Shown piece by piece: positions 24,152-33,633 of a stretch of 64,000 nt of DNA. Every line of letters starts with the position of its first letter. Positions within the stretch are counted from its first letter, which is position 1. The DNA comes from Sphaerisporangium corydalis. GTDB lineage: Bacteria > Actinomycetota > Actinomycetes > Streptosporangiales > Streptosporangiaceae. The position numbers and the translations under genes are program-made. The notes beneath the pieces are model-generated. The model worked only from the letters and a program-made list of their open reading frames with translations. It was not told the origin of the DNA and made no database searches. The stretch lies in NCBI RefSeq assembly GCF_025506355.1, contig NZ_JANZYP010000028.1:37818-101817 (forward strand). Reading direction: 5' to 3'.

Positions 24152-27082
24152 TCACGCGAGAGACGCGCCGCCGGAACGCGGCGAGGCGGCCTCCCCGCCC
24201 GGCCCGTGCTGGAGCGCGGCCGACCTCAGGACCGCCAGGAACGGGGATCCCGCCGAGGTGCGTACCGGCCCGCCGCCGGTGTGCCCGGCGTCCCCGGTGC
24301 GGTGCTGGACGGCGTACAGGTCGCGGGCCCGCCGGTAGGCGTCGCGGGCCTCCTCGGCCCGGGCGAGCGCCTCGTACGCGTCGCCGAGCCGCATCAGGGT
24401 GTCGGCCTCCTGGTAGCTGTTGCCGAGCTCGCGGTACCGGGCCAGGGCGTCCTCGTAGTGGCACACGGCGCACTCGTGCCGGCCGGTGCGGTGGGCGATG
24501 AAGCCGAGGCTGTCCAGGCTGATGGCCTCGTTCGCCCCGTCACCGTGCTCGCGCTGCAGGTCCAGCGCCCGCTCGCAGTGCGACCTGCCGCGCTCGTAGT
24601 CGCCGAGGCGCGCGTGGTACCAGCCGACGGCGTTGAGCGCCTGCGCCTGCCAGACGGGGGCGGGCAGCGTCTGGAACTGGCGCAGGGCGCGCTCGGCGTG
24701 GACCAGGGCGTGATGGTCGGCCCCCTGCCTGCCCCACGCCACCGCGATGGCCATGTTGGTGTGGGCCTGCTGCGGGACGTCGCCGCTCCGCTCGGTGAGC
24801 GCCAGCGCGCGCGACAGGTGGTGGAAGGCCTCGGCGGACGAGCCCGCTCGGGAGCAGGCCTGCCCGAGGCGGCGATGGGCCAGGCTGAGCGCCGCCGGGT
24901 CGCCCAGGTGCCGGGCGGCCACCAGCCCGGACCGCCAGATGCCGAGGTGGTCGGGCAGGTGACCCCGCCGGTGGTGGAAGCCGAACAGGCACAGCGTCAG
25001 CCGCCAGACCAGGGGGTACCACCCCTGGTCCAGGGCCAGGTCGTGCACGGCGACCAGGCACGCGTGCTCGGCGTCGAACCACGCCAGCGCCGACGTCACG
25101 CCTGTGAGCGGCTCCGGCTCGCATCCGGCCGGGGGCGGCCCGATCTCGAACGGCAGGTGGTGGGGGTCGATGAGCCGGTTGGCCGCGTAGGCGGTGTGCA
25201 GGTAGAAGTCGGCCAGGCGGCGCAGCGCGGCGGTGCGGAACCGCGAGGCGAGGACGCGGCCGGCCTGCTCGGCCGCGTAGATCTGGACGAGGTCGTGCAT
25301 CCGGTACCGGCCGGGCACGTGCTCCTGGAGCAGGTTGGCGCCGTGCAGCCGCTCCATCGTCCGGCGGGCGCCCGCCCGGGGCAGGCCGATGAGGCAGGCG
25401 GCGGCGCCGTGGCCGATGTCCGGCCCGGGGCCGGTCGCCAGGAGCTCCAGGGCGAGGGCCTCCTGGTGGCCGATCTCGCGGTGGGAGGTGGCGAACACCG
25501 CGCGCAGGCTCGACTCGGTGTCCTCTTCGGTGTCGAGCAGGTCCAGGCGGGTGCGCTCGTCGCCGAGTTCCCCGGCCAGCACCGCCAGTGGCACGTCAGG
25601 CCGCCGCGTGGCGTGCTCGGCCGCGATCACCAGGGCCAGCGGAAGGTGCGCGCACAGGTTCGCCAGATCGGCCGCGGCCTCCGGCTGGGCGCTGATCCGG
25701 TCGCGCCCGAGCACCGCGCCGAGCAGGCCGACCGACTCGGCGGGGGAGAGCTGGCCGACGGTGACGGGACGGGCGCCGTCCCGCGCGACCAGGCCGCCCA
25801 ACCGGCTGCGGCTGGTGACCAGCACCAGCGAGCCCGAGCCGGGCAGCAGCGGCCGCACCTGGGCGCTGTCGCGCGCGTCGTCCAGGACCATGAGGACCCG
25901 CCGGCCGGCCAGCACGCTGCGGAGCAGCGCCGAACGGGCGTCCACCTGGTCGGGGATGCGTTCGGACGGGACCTCCAGCGCCCGCAACGTCATCTCCAGG
26001 GCGGCCCCCGGCTCCAGCGGCGCGCGGGACCGGAACCCGCGGAGGTTGAGGTAGAGCTGCCCGTCGGGGAAGCGGGCCGCCACCCGGTGTGCCCAGTGCA
26101 CGGCGAGCGTCGTCTTCCCTGCCCCGCCCATCCCGCTGACCACGGAGATCACGGTCGCGTCCGGCGGGGCTTCCCCTGGCGGTACGGAGGCGGGCTCACG
26201 CTCCGGGGGCAGCAGGGCGTCCAGACGCGCGAGGTCGGCCTCCCTGCCGGTGAAGTGCGCGATGTCGGGCGGGAGTTGCCGGGGCGGCGTGGCCGGACGG
26301 AGCGCCGCGCCCGCGCGCACGTGCTCGGCCGGCACGAGGTCGGGCTCGTCGGCCAGGACGGCGTGGTGGATCCGGCGCAGCTCCTCCCCCGGGTCGACGC
26401 CGAGCTCCTGCCGCAGGACCGAGCTGACGCTCACGTACGCGTGCAGCGCCTCCGCGCGCCGGCCGGACCGGTGGAGGGCGAGCATCAGCTTGACCCAGAG
26501 GCGCTCACGCAGCGGGTGCTCGGCCGTGGCCGGCCTGAGCTCGGCGATGACCTCGTCGTGGTCACCCAGGGCGAGCCCGATGTCGGACCAGCGCTCCAGC
26601 GCGGCCAGCCGCTCCTCGACCAGGCGGGGCACCTCGTCGCGATGCAGCGACTCCGACGGGACGTCGCCCAGCACGGGCCCGCGCCACAGCGCCAGCGCCT
26701 GCCGCAGCAGACCGGCCTCGGCCCTGCCGTCGCCCGCCCGCGCGGCCCGCCCGGCCAGGTCGCGGAACCGGATGAGGTCGAAGCTGTCCGGGCCTGCGTG
26801 GATGAGGTAGCCGCGGTCGCGGGTGTCGATCAGCCGGACGCCTCCGGTGCCGTCGCCCAGCGTGCGGCGCAGCCGGGCCATGTGGGTCTGCACCGCCGCG
26901 CGGGCGTCCTCGGGCGTGGTGCCGTCCTCCCAGATACGCTCGATCAGCCGGTCGAGCGGCACCGGCCGGTTCGCCTCGAGGAGCAGGGTCGCCAGCGCGA
27001 CCCGCTGCTTGGCCGCCGGAATGGGGACCGGCCGGCCGTCGTACACCACTTCGAGCGGCCCCAGCACGCCGAACCGGCTCAC
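24152..27082 (-). CDS. SARP-family regulator with NB-ARC and TPR domains (AfsR-like)
   Basis: A protein of 976 aa. Winged-helix DNA-binding domain at 1-95 (SRFGVLGPLEVVYDGRPVPIP), bacterial transcriptional activation (BTAD) domain at about 100-245, NB-ARC ATPase from about 270 (P-loop VSGMGGAGKTT) to 600, and TPR repeats to the end. GTG 27082 is chosen because family members begin right at this strand; GTG 27097 is the alternative. It follows the signal-peptidase gene by 81 bp at the end of the Cys/Trp-rich-peptide gene set and may activate it or the TOMM cluster. Confidence 0.9.
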   Translation of the reverse strand: MSRFGVLGPLEVVYDGRPVPIPAAKQRVALATLLLEANRPVPLDRLIERIWEDGTTPEDARAAVQTHMARLRRTLGDGTGGVRLIDTRDRGYLIHAGPDSFDLIRFRDLAGRAARAGDGRAEAGLLRQALALWRGPVLGDVPSESLHRDEVPRLVEERLAALERWSDIGLALGDHDEVIAELRPATAEHPLRERLWVKLMLALHRSGRRAEALHAYVSVSSVLRQELGVDPGEELRRIHHAVLADEPDLVPAEHVRAGAALRPATPPRQLPPDIAHFTGREADLARLDALLPPEREPASVPPGEAPPDATVISVVSGMGGAGKTTLAVHWAHRVAARFPDGQLYLNLRGFRSRAPLEPGAALEMTLRALEVPSERIPDQVDARSALLRSVLAGRRVLMVLDDARDSAQVRPLLPGSGSLVLVTSRSRLGGLVARDGARPVTVGQLSPAESVGLLGAVLGRDRISAQPEAAADLANLCAHLPLALVIAAEHATRRPDVPLAVLAGELGDERTRLDLLDTEEDTESSLRAVFATSHREIGHQEALALELLATGPGPDIGHGAAACLIGLPRAGARRTMERLHGANLLQEHVPGRYRMHDLVQIYAAEQAGRVLASRFRTAALRRLADFYLHTAYAANRLIDPHHLPFEIGPPPAGCEPEPLTGVTSALAWFDAEHACLVAVHDLALDQGWYPLVWRLTLCLFGFHHRRGHLPDHLGIWRSGLVAARHLGDPAALSLAHRRLGQACSRAGSSAEAFHHLSRALALTERSGDVPQQAHTNMAIAVAWGRQGADHHALVHAERALRQFQTLPAPVWQAQALNAVGWYHARLGDYERGRSHCERALDLQREHGDGANEAISLDSLGFIAHRTGRHECAVCHYEDALARYRELGNSYQEADTLMRLGDAYEALARAEEARDAYRRARDLYAVQHRTGDAGHTGGGPVRTSAGSPFLAVLRSAALQHGPGGEAASPRSGGASLA

Positions 27083-27163
27083 CCCGTATGACCTCACTCC
27101 TTCGACCCCCCGTCCCGGCCCGCCGGCCGGGGCACCCCGCGGCCTCGAACCCGTCGCGAACAG

Positions 27164-27652
27164 CTAACCGTACTGACGACCGGAAAGCCGCCGGATCACC
27201 ACGGCGACCACCTGATCCGCCGCCACGAATCCGAACACGCGCGAATCGGCGCTGGTCCGCCAGTTGTCGCCGAGCACCACGAGCCGTCCTGGCGGGACGA
27301 CGTCGGCCGGCACCGTCAGCGCGGGCACGACGACCTCCGGCACCGGGTCGCCGGGCACGGCGGTCACCCTCTTCACGAGGAACCGGACCAGGCGGCCCTC
27401 CTGCCGCGACAGCAGGTAGGACATCGCCTGGGGCGGGAGGTCGACTCCGGTGACGGCCCCGTTCAGGACCACGACATCGCCCCGGCCGACGCGGTGCGGC
27501 GCCCACCGCCGGGACAGCAGCCGGTCCCCGGCACGGTAGGCCGGCTCCATGCTCGCGCCGACCACGGTGACCACCAGGAACAGCAGCCGGGCGCAGACGG
27601 CGAGCACGGCCAGGGCCACCGCCAGGACGCCCAGCACGACGGCCACGATCAC
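27164..27652 (-). CDS. S26-family signal peptidase-like protein
   Basis: A protein of 162 aa: one N-terminal membrane anchor, catalytic Ser in GASMEPAYRAGDRLL, general-base Lys in FLVKRVTAVPGD and the conserved VVLGDNWRTSADSRVFG. The extracellular domain is compact compared with housekeeping LepB. GTG start overlaps the MauE-like stop (GTGA). Within this operon it is a candidate to cut the 66-aa peptide after VEAAA (an A-x-A site). Confidence 0.87.
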   Translation of the reverse strand: MIVAVVLGVLAVALAVLAVCARLLFLVVTVVGASMEPAYRAGDRLLSRRWAPHRVGRGDVVVLNGAVTGVDLPPQAMSYLLSRQEGRLVRFLVKRVTAVPGDPVPEVVVPALTVPADVVPPGRLVVLGDNWRTSADSRVFGFVAADQVVAVVIRRLSGRQYG

Positions 27653-28194
27653 GAGCGGCGCGCCACTGGGCCGAACAGGGCGGCCAGCTCGTCCATGATG
27701 ACGACCAGGAACGCGAGGAAGGCGGCCACGGCGATCGAGACGGCCGCCCCGGCCGGGTGGACGGGCGAAGGACCGCCGGTCGCCGCGCAGACGATCCCGG
27801 TCACGGCGACCGAGGTGAGCAGGGCGTTCCTGACGACGTGCCGCCAGGCGAACGGGGCCTCCGACACGCCGAAGCAGCGGCAGGTCGCGGCCGTCCCCCG
27901 CCTGAGCGCTGAGACGATGGCCGCCAGGAACGCCACCAGCAGCACGGCGGCGACGGCGAACCCGGCGACCACCGTCGCGGGGAAGGCCAGCAGCGGCGGG
28001 ACCGCGAGCTCTCCCGCGACCACCGCGACGGCCAGGGGGCGGGTCATCGGCCTGGGCGCCACCTTCAGCGCCCTGACCGAGGCCTCGAACGAGGCGAACG
28101 CGGCCGCGTTCCGGGCCTTTCCGGCCACGGCGACCGCGAAGACCAGGATGATCAGGCCGCGGCAGGCGATCAGGACGTCGCTCACGCGCGCCAC
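27649..28194 (-). CDS. MauE/DoxX-like redox-associated membrane protein
   Basis: A protein of 181 aa with four to five membrane helices (GLIILVFAVAVAGKARN, PLAVAVVAGELAVPPLLAF, AVLLVAFLAAIVSALRRG). It has a short Cys pair, TCRCFG, on a loop, as in MauE-family proteins that pass electrons to thioredoxin-like partners. MauE with MauD is needed to form disulfides in methylamine dehydrogenase. A redoxin gene lies in the same operon. Start GTG 28194, with GTG 28185 possible. Confidence 0.82.
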   Translation of the reverse strand: MARVSDVLIACRGLIILVFAVAVAGKARNAAAFASFEASVRALKVAPRPMTRPLAVAVVAGELAVPPLLAFPATVVAGFAVAAVLLVAFLAAIVSALRRGTAATCRCFGVSEAPFAWRHVVRNALLTSVAVTGIVCAATGGPSPVHPAGAAVSIAVAAFLAFLVVIMDELAALFGPVARRS

Positions 28195-28278
28195 CCCCGC
28201 CGGGCGCGGCGCCCGGAACCGCCCGCCACCGGCCGGACTCCGCGCTCAGGCTCGCCGGTCGTCGGCCGGGCGCGGGGC

Positions 28279-30267
28279 TCAGGCTTGGCGGTCATCGGTG
28301 TACCCGCTCGCCTGGAGCCGGAAGAGGGTGGCGTACTCGCCGCCGCCCGTGACGAGCTCGTCATGGGTCCCCTGTTCGATGACCGTCCCGCCGGAGAGGA
28401 CGAGAATGGTGTCGGCGCTTCGCACGGCCCCGAGGCGGTGGGAGATCAGCAGGCTGGTGCGCCCTGCGCGGTGCTCGCCCAGCCGCGTGTGGACGTCGTG
28501 TTCGGCGGACGGGTCCAGTCCCGAGCTCGGTTCGTCGAGGACGACCAGGTCGCGGCCCCGGCGGATCAGGGCCCGCGCGATGGCCAGCCGTTGCCACTGG
28601 CCGCCCGACAGCAGCACGCCGTCGTCGGACGAGCCGTCCTCCTCGGAGCCGCCGTCACCGTCGCCCGTGAACATGCGCGTCAGCGGTGTGTCGTAGCCGC
28701 GCGGCAGGGCGGCCAGGGTGTCGTGGACGCCCGCGAGCCGCGCCGCCGACTCCAGCACCGGCCGGTCGCCCATGGCCGTGACGTCGCCGAGCCCGATGTT
28801 GTCCGCGGCCGTCATCTCATACCGCATGAAATCCTGGAACACCACCGTCATCCTTTCTCGCAGGTCCTCGGGACGTACGTCGCGCAGATCCGTTCCGTCC
28901 CACGAAATGGACCCCCTGGTGGGGTCGTAGAACCGGCACAGCAGCTTCACCAGCGTGCTCTTGCCTGACCCGTTGCGCCCGACGAGCGCGACCGCCTGGC
29001 CGTACGGGATGAAGACGCTCACCCCGTGCAGCGCCCACGGGTGGTCGTCCGAATAGCGGAACCACACGTCCCGGAACTCGATCCCCCGGCGCAGCTCCGG
29101 CAGCTCCCGGTGGCCGGCGACCGGGACGGGCAGATCGGGTTCCGCCCGGATGATCCCGAGATAGTGGTCGAAGAGCAGCAGTTGCCGGTGCGTGCCGGCG
29201 ACGGCGGAGGCGATCCGGGTCACCGCCCCCTGGGTCCCGGCGACCGAGGCGACCAGGAGGAGCACGTCACCGACACCGATCGCGCCCTCGGCGGCCAGGT
29301 TCACCGCCCAGATCAGCGCCACCCCGCTGACCACCGCCGCCAGCAGCGACAGGCAGCCCTGGGTGAGGAGGTCACGCCGCTCGGCGCCGCGCCGCTGGAG
29401 GTTCGACGCCCGTCGTTCGGCCAGCATCCGCAGGCGCAGGACGGGCCCGGTGCCGAACAGCCGGAGCTCCTTGGCGGCGTCCAGGCCGGACAGCAGCATC
29501 GTGTAGAAGATCTCCCGGCGTTCGAGCGGGCTGACCTTCCACAGCATGGAGGCGTGATGCCGGGCGAGCCTGAGCTGGGCGACCAGCACGGGGACCGCCG
29601 TGGCCGCGACGAGCACGAGCATCGCCGGGCCGAGCGTCGTGACCGACGCGAGGAACCCGGCGACGGTCAGCCCGCCGGCCGCGCATTCGAGCACGCCCTG
29701 GACGACCTGTCCCGGGGTCTGCGCCGTGGACTGCTGGGCGAGGCGCAGCCGGTCCTGGAACGCGGGGTCCTCGAAACGGCGCAGGCCGGTGAAGCGCTCG
29801 ACGGAAGCGAAGAGCAGGTCCTGGGACAGGACCCCCGCTGCCCGGTCGGAGATGCCGCGCGCGTACGAGCCGACCCGCGGCACCACCGCGACGAGCATGC
29901 CGGCCACGACCAGCCCCGCGGCCGGGGGGAGCACGTCGGCGAAGGCGAACCCGGGGCGCGCGAGCGTGTCGACCACCGCCTTGGTCCACAACGCCGAGGC
30001 CACCGGCAGCGCGGCGGACACCAGGCTGCACAGCACCGTGACCGACAGCGGTACGGGCCCGGCGCGCCAGGAGAGGATGACGGCCTCGCGAATCCGGGCG
30101 ACCTGCCCACGCCGGGCACCACCGGCCTCCCGTCCGTGCTCGTGCCGTACCTCTCCGGTCTCCGGGCCATGCGCGTGCCGGGCGCCGCTGACCTCCGGGC
30201 CGTGCTCGGGTCGGGCCCCGCCGGTCTCGTGCCGGGCGCCGCCGCCCTCCTGGGCCTCGTGGGTCAC
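28279..30267 (-). CDS. ABC transporter permease-ATPase with His/Glu-rich N-terminal extension
   Basis: A half-transporter of 662 aa. GTG 30267 overlaps the redoxin stop (GTGA). Residues 2-50 are a polar tail with repeated GARHExG/ARHAHGPE units. Residues about 60-360 are membrane spans without any C39 peptidase. The ATPase has Walker A GRNGSGKST, signature LSGGQWQRLAIARAL and Walker B LVVLDEPSSGLD; between Q-loop and signature there is an acidic insert, GDGDGGSEEDGSSDDG. It is the natural exporter for the small Cys-rich peptide encoded upstream. The peptidase is supplied separately (S26 gene). Confidence 0.85.
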   Translation of the reverse strand: MTHEAQEGGGARHETGGARPEHGPEVSGARHAHGPETGEVRHEHGREAGGARRGQVARIREAVILSWRAGPVPLSVTVLCSLVSAALPVASALWTKAVVDTLARPGFAFADVLPPAAGLVVAGMLVAVVPRVGSYARGISDRAAGVLSQDLLFASVERFTGLRRFEDPAFQDRLRLAQQSTAQTPGQVVQGVLECAAGGLTVAGFLASVTTLGPAMLVLVAATAVPVLVAQLRLARHHASMLWKVSPLERREIFYTMLLSGLDAAKELRLFGTGPVLRLRMLAERRASNLQRRGAERRDLLTQGCLSLLAAVVSGVALIWAVNLAAEGAIGVGDVLLLVASVAGTQGAVTRIASAVAGTHRQLLLFDHYLGIIRAEPDLPVPVAGHRELPELRRGIEFRDVWFRYSDDHPWALHGVSVFIPYGQAVALVGRNGSGKSTLVKLLCRFYDPTRGSISWDGTDLRDVRPEDLRERMTVVFQDFMRYEMTAADNIGLGDVTAMGDRPVLESAARLAGVHDTLAALPRGYDTPLTRMFTGDGDGGSEEDGSSDDGVLLSGGQWQRLAIARALIRRGRDLVVLDEPSSGLDPSAEHDVHTRLGEHRAGRTSLLISHRLGAVRSADTILVLSGGTVIEQGTHDELVTGGGEYATLFRLQASGYTDDRQA

Positions 30268-30812
30268 GAAGGCTGCCACGCGGGGAGCGCGCCCACCCTG
30301 AACTCGGCCGCCCGTACCACCCCGTCGTCCAGGAAGAAGAAGGCGGGGAACGCCCGCGCCTGGAAGGCCCGGACGATGGCGTTCTCCGGGTTCTCGGCGC
30401 GCACCACGCGCGCCACGCCGGCCAGGTCGCCGATCATCTCCCCCGCGTCCAGCCCGTCCTCCATGACGACGGCGAGCACCTGGTCCCGCCCGCCGCGAAT
30501 CCCGGCGGCCAGTTCCACGAACCGGGGCAGTTCCTCCGCGCAGGAGTCGCACGACCGGGCGAAGAACCCGACCAGCGTCTCACCGGTCAGGCCGTCCCGC
30601 GACAGGTCGAGACCGTCGGTCGTGATCGCCTCGAAGTCCGCCACGGAACCGCCGACCGGCAGCTTCGCCTGCTCGAAGTCGTCGTTCCTCGGCGGCCCGA
30701 TGGTCAGCAGCGCGCTGTGCTCCCGCAACCGGCGGATGACGCCGTAGGTCAGGACGAGGTTGGCGACGCCGATGATTCCCACCAGGACCGTCGCCGCCAC
30801 TACATAGGGCAT
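30264..30812 (-). CDS. Membrane-anchored thioredoxin-like (MauD/TlpA-type) protein
   Basis: A protein of 182 aa starting MPYVVAATVLVGIIGVANLVLTYG, i.e. one N-terminal membrane helix. An extracytoplasmic thioredoxin fold follows, with active site CDSC in VGFFARSCDSCAEELPRF and the cis-Pro region ARAFPAFFFLDDG. ATG 30812 is preferred over GTG 30833. Given the six-Cys peptide next to it and the MauE-like partner, it is likely to form or correct disulfides in that peptide. Confidence 0.83.
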   Translation of the reverse strand: MPYVVAATVLVGIIGVANLVLTYGVIRRLREHSALLTIGPPRNDDFEQAKLPVGGSVADFEAITTDGLDLSRDGLTGETLVGFFARSCDSCAEELPRFVELAAGIRGGRDQVLAVVMEDGLDAGEMIGDLAGVARVVRAENPENAIVRAFQARAFPAFFFLDDGVVRAAEFRVGALPAWQPS

Positions 30813-30981
30813 GGGCCCATTCCCCCTAGTCACTCCGAACGGGCGGATCTCCCCGCCCGGGCCTCTGACGGGACGCGGCGGCCCCGGTCCGACTGCCTGG
30901 GACCGCCGCGCCCGGCCTATTGGGATCGATCCCCTTCTCAGAGCCTCACGGCCGCGTGGCGGCCGGTGTGCTCGTGGACGC

Positions 30982-31000
30982 GCTCGCCCCTACGGCGAGC
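30982..31000 (-). promoter_or_regulatory. Hairpin at the 3' end of the small peptide gene
   Basis: GCTCGCC (30982-30988) and GGCGAGC (30994-31000) form a 7-bp stem with a 5-base loop that includes part of the stop codon. Sitting between the peptide gene and the rest of the operon, it may stabilise the precursor mRNA or lower read-through so that more peptide than transporter is made; a 177-bp spacer to the redoxin follows. Confidence 0.45.
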
Positions 31001-31190
31001 ACGCGAGGTAGGAGTCGTAGCACGGGTCGCACTTGTACAGGGTCCCGACGGTGATCCAGTAGCAGTTGCGGTACCAGTAGGTCCAGTTCCAATGCCATTT
31101 GCAGCCGCATGCCTGGAGGAAGCTCCCGGCCGCCGCCTCGACCTCCGGCACAAAGATCGAGAGCACTCGATCGCTCAGATTTTTCAGCAC
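30990..31190 (-). CDS. 66-aa Cys/Trp/Tyr-rich precursor-like peptide
   Basis: GTG start 31190 with GGAGAAGG ahead. Residues 1-18 (MLKNLSDRVLSIFVPEVE) form an amphipathic leader-like segment, followed by AAA (19-21), which fits a signal-peptidase A-x-A site. Residues 22-66 hold six Cys (28, 30, 43, 54, 57, 64), five Trp and six Tyr, including KWHWNWTYWYRNCYW. An even Cys count fits three disulfides. It is first in a gene order peptide/redoxin/ABC/MauE/S26/SARP. No family was recognised; a secreted antimicrobial or signalling peptide is the favoured reading. Confidence 0.72.
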   Translation of the reverse strand: MLKNLSDRVLSIFVPEVEAAAGSFLQACGCKWHWNWTYWYRNCYWITVGTLYKCDPCYDSYLACSP

Positions 31191-31343
31191 ACCCTTCTCC
31201 CCTGTTCGCGTTCCGACGAGGACACACGACGAACCCCGCCTCCGATGGCGCACGCTCCCGGACGCGTCCAGCCGGAGTCCTCAGATCCGTCGTCCCGGGA
31301 CGTTAACGGCGGGCCCTGTCGTCCCCCTGTCTCCTGTGCGTCG

Positions 31344-31372
31344 CCCCCCTGTCGCCCCGGCAGGGGCGGGGG
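31344..31372. terminator. Hairpin downstream of LuxR-type ATPase gene
   Basis: CCCCTG (31346-31351) and CAGGGG (31361-31366) form a G+C stem in the gap between the LuxR gene end and the peptide gene. It probably separates the two transcripts; the peptide promoter would then lie in 31191-31340, where no clear -35/-10 pair was assigned. Confidence 0.4.
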
Positions 31373-31376
31373 ACGT

Positions 31377-32633
31377 TCAGACCAGCAGCGGGGGCAGGTC
31401 GAGGCGGCGGTTGACGCCCAGCTTGGTGTAGACGCTGCACAGGTGGTTGCCGACCGTGCGCGGGGACAGGGCGAGCCAGTCGGCGATCTCGCGATTGGTC
31501 AGGTTCCACGACGCGAGCCGGGCGACCTCGAACTCCCTGGCGCTGAGCACGGTGGCCTCCTCCTCACCGGGGCCGCGGACCTCGCGCACCCGGCCGAGCC
31601 GGTTCCGGGTGGCGACGGGCGCCGACCCGGCCCTGATGAGCCGGCCGAGTAGCGGATGCGCGAGCCGTACCAGGAGGCCGGAGCGGCGGACCTCGACGGC
31701 GATCAGCACCCGCCGTTCCACGCGCTCGACGGCGCCGGGCGAGGTGAGGCGGATCAGCGTGTCCAGCGCGAGGGGCTCGCCGGTCGCCACGTACTCAAGG
31801 ACCTCCCGCTCGGCGTCGTCGAGGGCGCCGATGTCCGCCAGGACGAGCTGCCGCAGCCTGCCGGTCAGCACCAGCTCCCCCCGCCACCGCCACCGCCCGT
31901 CCACCCGCGTGAACGACTGGGAGGCGACGAGCTCGACCAGGAGGCGGACGTTGCCGCCGGCCGCGTGCCGGAGCGACCGGGCCGTGGCGGGCTCGACGTC
32001 CCCGGAAAGGGCGGCGGCCAGCAGGCGCGCGGTGTCCTGCGCGGACAGCGGCGCCAGGTCGAGCCGGGACAGCCGGCCGTCCTTCCACAGCGACAGGATC
32101 GCCGGGGGGAGCGCGGCCCCGGCGAGGGCGCTGACGGCGAGCCGCGCTCCGCGGTGGACCACCAGGTGCCTGACCGTCGCCGCCGAATGGGCGTCGAGCA
32201 GATGACCGTCGTCCACCACCAGAACCATCCGGCCACCCGCCGCCCTACCCGGGCCATGAATCGGGACCGGACCCGGTACGGGGATCGGGGCTGGGACCGG
32301 GCTGGGGAAGGGGGTGGGGCTGGGGACCGGGGCCGGTGGCCAGATGGCCTCCGCCGCCCACCTGATCGGGTTGACCGCGTCGGGCGAGCCGGGCAGAAGG
32401 TGCGCCAGGGCCCCGAACGGCACGTCCGCACCGGCGCCCGTCACCCGCAGCACGGGCGTGCCGCTGAGTTCCAGGGCCGCCACCGCCTCCGCCAGCAACC
32501 GGGTCCTGCCGGAGCCGCCCTCCCCCACGACGAGGACGCCCGCGCCCTCCCGCAGCGCGGCCCGGATCGCGTCGCACTCCGTCGTACGTCCGGTGAACGG
32601 CACCATCGAGTGAGACACGGGCGTTTCCTTCAT
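31377..32633 (-). CDS. Short LAL-type ATPase with C-terminal LuxR helix-turn-helix
   Basis: A protein of 418 aa, much shorter than typical 900-aa LAL regulators. P-loop [13 protein letters not shown] (about 34-46), Walker B-like [15 protein letters not shown], and a C-terminal LuxR HTH ([45 protein letters not shown]). The centre includes a low-complexity Pro/Val run ([26 protein letters not shown]). Start ATG 32633 is tentative; a GTG about 15 bp inside has a better ribosome site (AAGGA). It lies directly upstream of the small-peptide operon and probably controls it. Confidence 0.78.
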   Translation of the reverse strand: MKETPVSHSMVPFTGRTTECDAIRAALREGAGVLVVGEGGSGRTRLLAEAVAALELSGTPVLRVTGAGADVPFGALAHLLPGSPDAVNPIRWAAEAIWPPAPVPSPTPFPSPVPAPIPVPGPVPIHGPGRAAGGRMVLVVDDGHLLDAHSAATVRHLVVHRGARLAVSALAGAALPPAILSLWKDGRLSRLDLAPLSAQDTARLLAAALSGDVEPATARSLRHAAGGNVRLLVELVASQSFTRVDGRWRWRGELVLTGRLRQLVLADIGALDDAEREVLEYVATGEPLALDTLIRLTSPGAVERVERRVLIAVEVRRSGLLVRLAHPLLGRLIRAGSAPVATRNRLGRVREVRGPGEEEATVLSAREFEVARLASWNLTNREIADWLALSPRTVGNHLCSVYTKLGVNRRLDLPPLLV

Positions 32634-32713
32634 GACAAAGACGCCTTTCGGCGCGACGAGCGGCTTCGGTCGCCGGTACCGCGCCCCCCGCGGCCGGTGC
32701 CTGAAGGTAATTT

Positions 32714-32743
32714 TTGGCATAGCGTCGGCCTTGGCGGTATACG
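32714..32743 (+). promoter_or_regulatory. Candidate promoter for the plus-strand LuxR gene
   Basis: TTGGCA (32714-32719) and TATACG (32738-32743) are 18 bp apart, a reasonable -35/-10 pair for a housekeeping sigma factor. Transcription would begin near 32750, about 20 bp before the ATG. A TACGTAG word lies at the predicted start. Confidence 0.45.
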
Positions 32744-32769
32744 CGGAAGTACGTAGCCGTAGGGGCGGG

Positions 32770-33633
32770 ATGCTTTCCAGGAACAGGTACGACCAGGTGC
32801 TCGATCTGGCCGTCGAGCTGACGGCGATGAGCCCTGCCGAGATCGACTACGGCTGGATCGCCGAGTCGCTCCAGCGGGTGCTGGAATGCCCCGTGGCCAC
32901 CTTCTCCGAGGTCGGCAGGAACGGCGTCAAGGGGCTGGGGTGGCCGGAAACGCGCCTGCCCACGTCCACGATGACCGACGTCACCCGCCGCAACATGGAG
33001 CGTCACCCGCTGATCCAGCACTACGTACGGACCGGCGACCGCAGGCCGCTCGCGGTCACCGACCTGACGAGCCTGCGAAGCTGGCGCTCCTCGGCGGTCG
33101 GCTCCGACATCCGGTCCGTCACCGGTTTCTACGACCACCTGGCCCTTCCCCTGCTGTCCCCGGCGGGCACCATGCGCGCGTTCGCCCTGGGCAGGGAGGA
33201 CGGGAGCTTCAAGAAGCAGGAACGCGAATTCGTGGAGCGGCTCCACCCCCTGCTGATCGCCCTGGACCGCAGGGCCCGCCGATCACGCTCCCCCGCGAGC
33301 CCGCTGACCCCGCGCGAGCAGCAGGTCCTCGGTCTCATCGCCGACGGCCTCACCCGCCGCCTCGCGGCCCGGCGCCTCCAGATCTCGATCAGAACCGTCG
33401 ACAAACACCTCGAAGCCATCTACCGCAAACTCGGCGTCACCAGCCACATCCAGGCCATCCTCCACCTGACCGGCTCCCGCTGGCAGACGGACCGGTACGC
33501 GCCCCCGGCCGCCGATCCGCGCACCAGCGTCGTGCGCCCCCCTGACGGTTGCGCGTGCGGAAACGAAGGCTCAGCATGTGGCCTCTCCCCCGCCAGAAAA
33601 GTGGCCCCGCCCCTGCGACAATCACCGCCATGA
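32770..33633 (+). CDS. LuxR-family transcriptional regulator
   Basis: A protein of 287 aa with an N-terminal GAF/autoinducer-like sensor region (about 1-165; [25 protein letters not shown]) and a LuxR HTH ([47 protein letters not shown], about 180-225). A 55-residue tail contains Cys residues ([12 protein letters not shown]). ATG 32770 follows AGGGGCGGG; longer in-frame starts overlap the divergent regulator and are not used. Its stop overlaps the next gene. Confidence 0.82.
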   Translation: MLSRNRYDQVLDLAVELTAMSPAEIDYGWIAESLQRVLECPVATFSEVGRNGVKGLGWPETRLPTSTMTDVTRRNMERHPLIQHYVRTGDRRPLAVTDLTSLRSWRSSAVGSDIRSVTGFYDHLALPLLSPAGTMRAFALGREDGSFKKQEREFVERLHPLLIALDRRARRSRSPASPLTPREQQVLGLIADGLTRRLAARRLQISIRTVDKHLEAIYRKLGVTSHIQAILHLTGSRWQTDRYAPPAADPRTSVVRPPDGCACGNEGSACGLSPARKVAPPLRQSPP

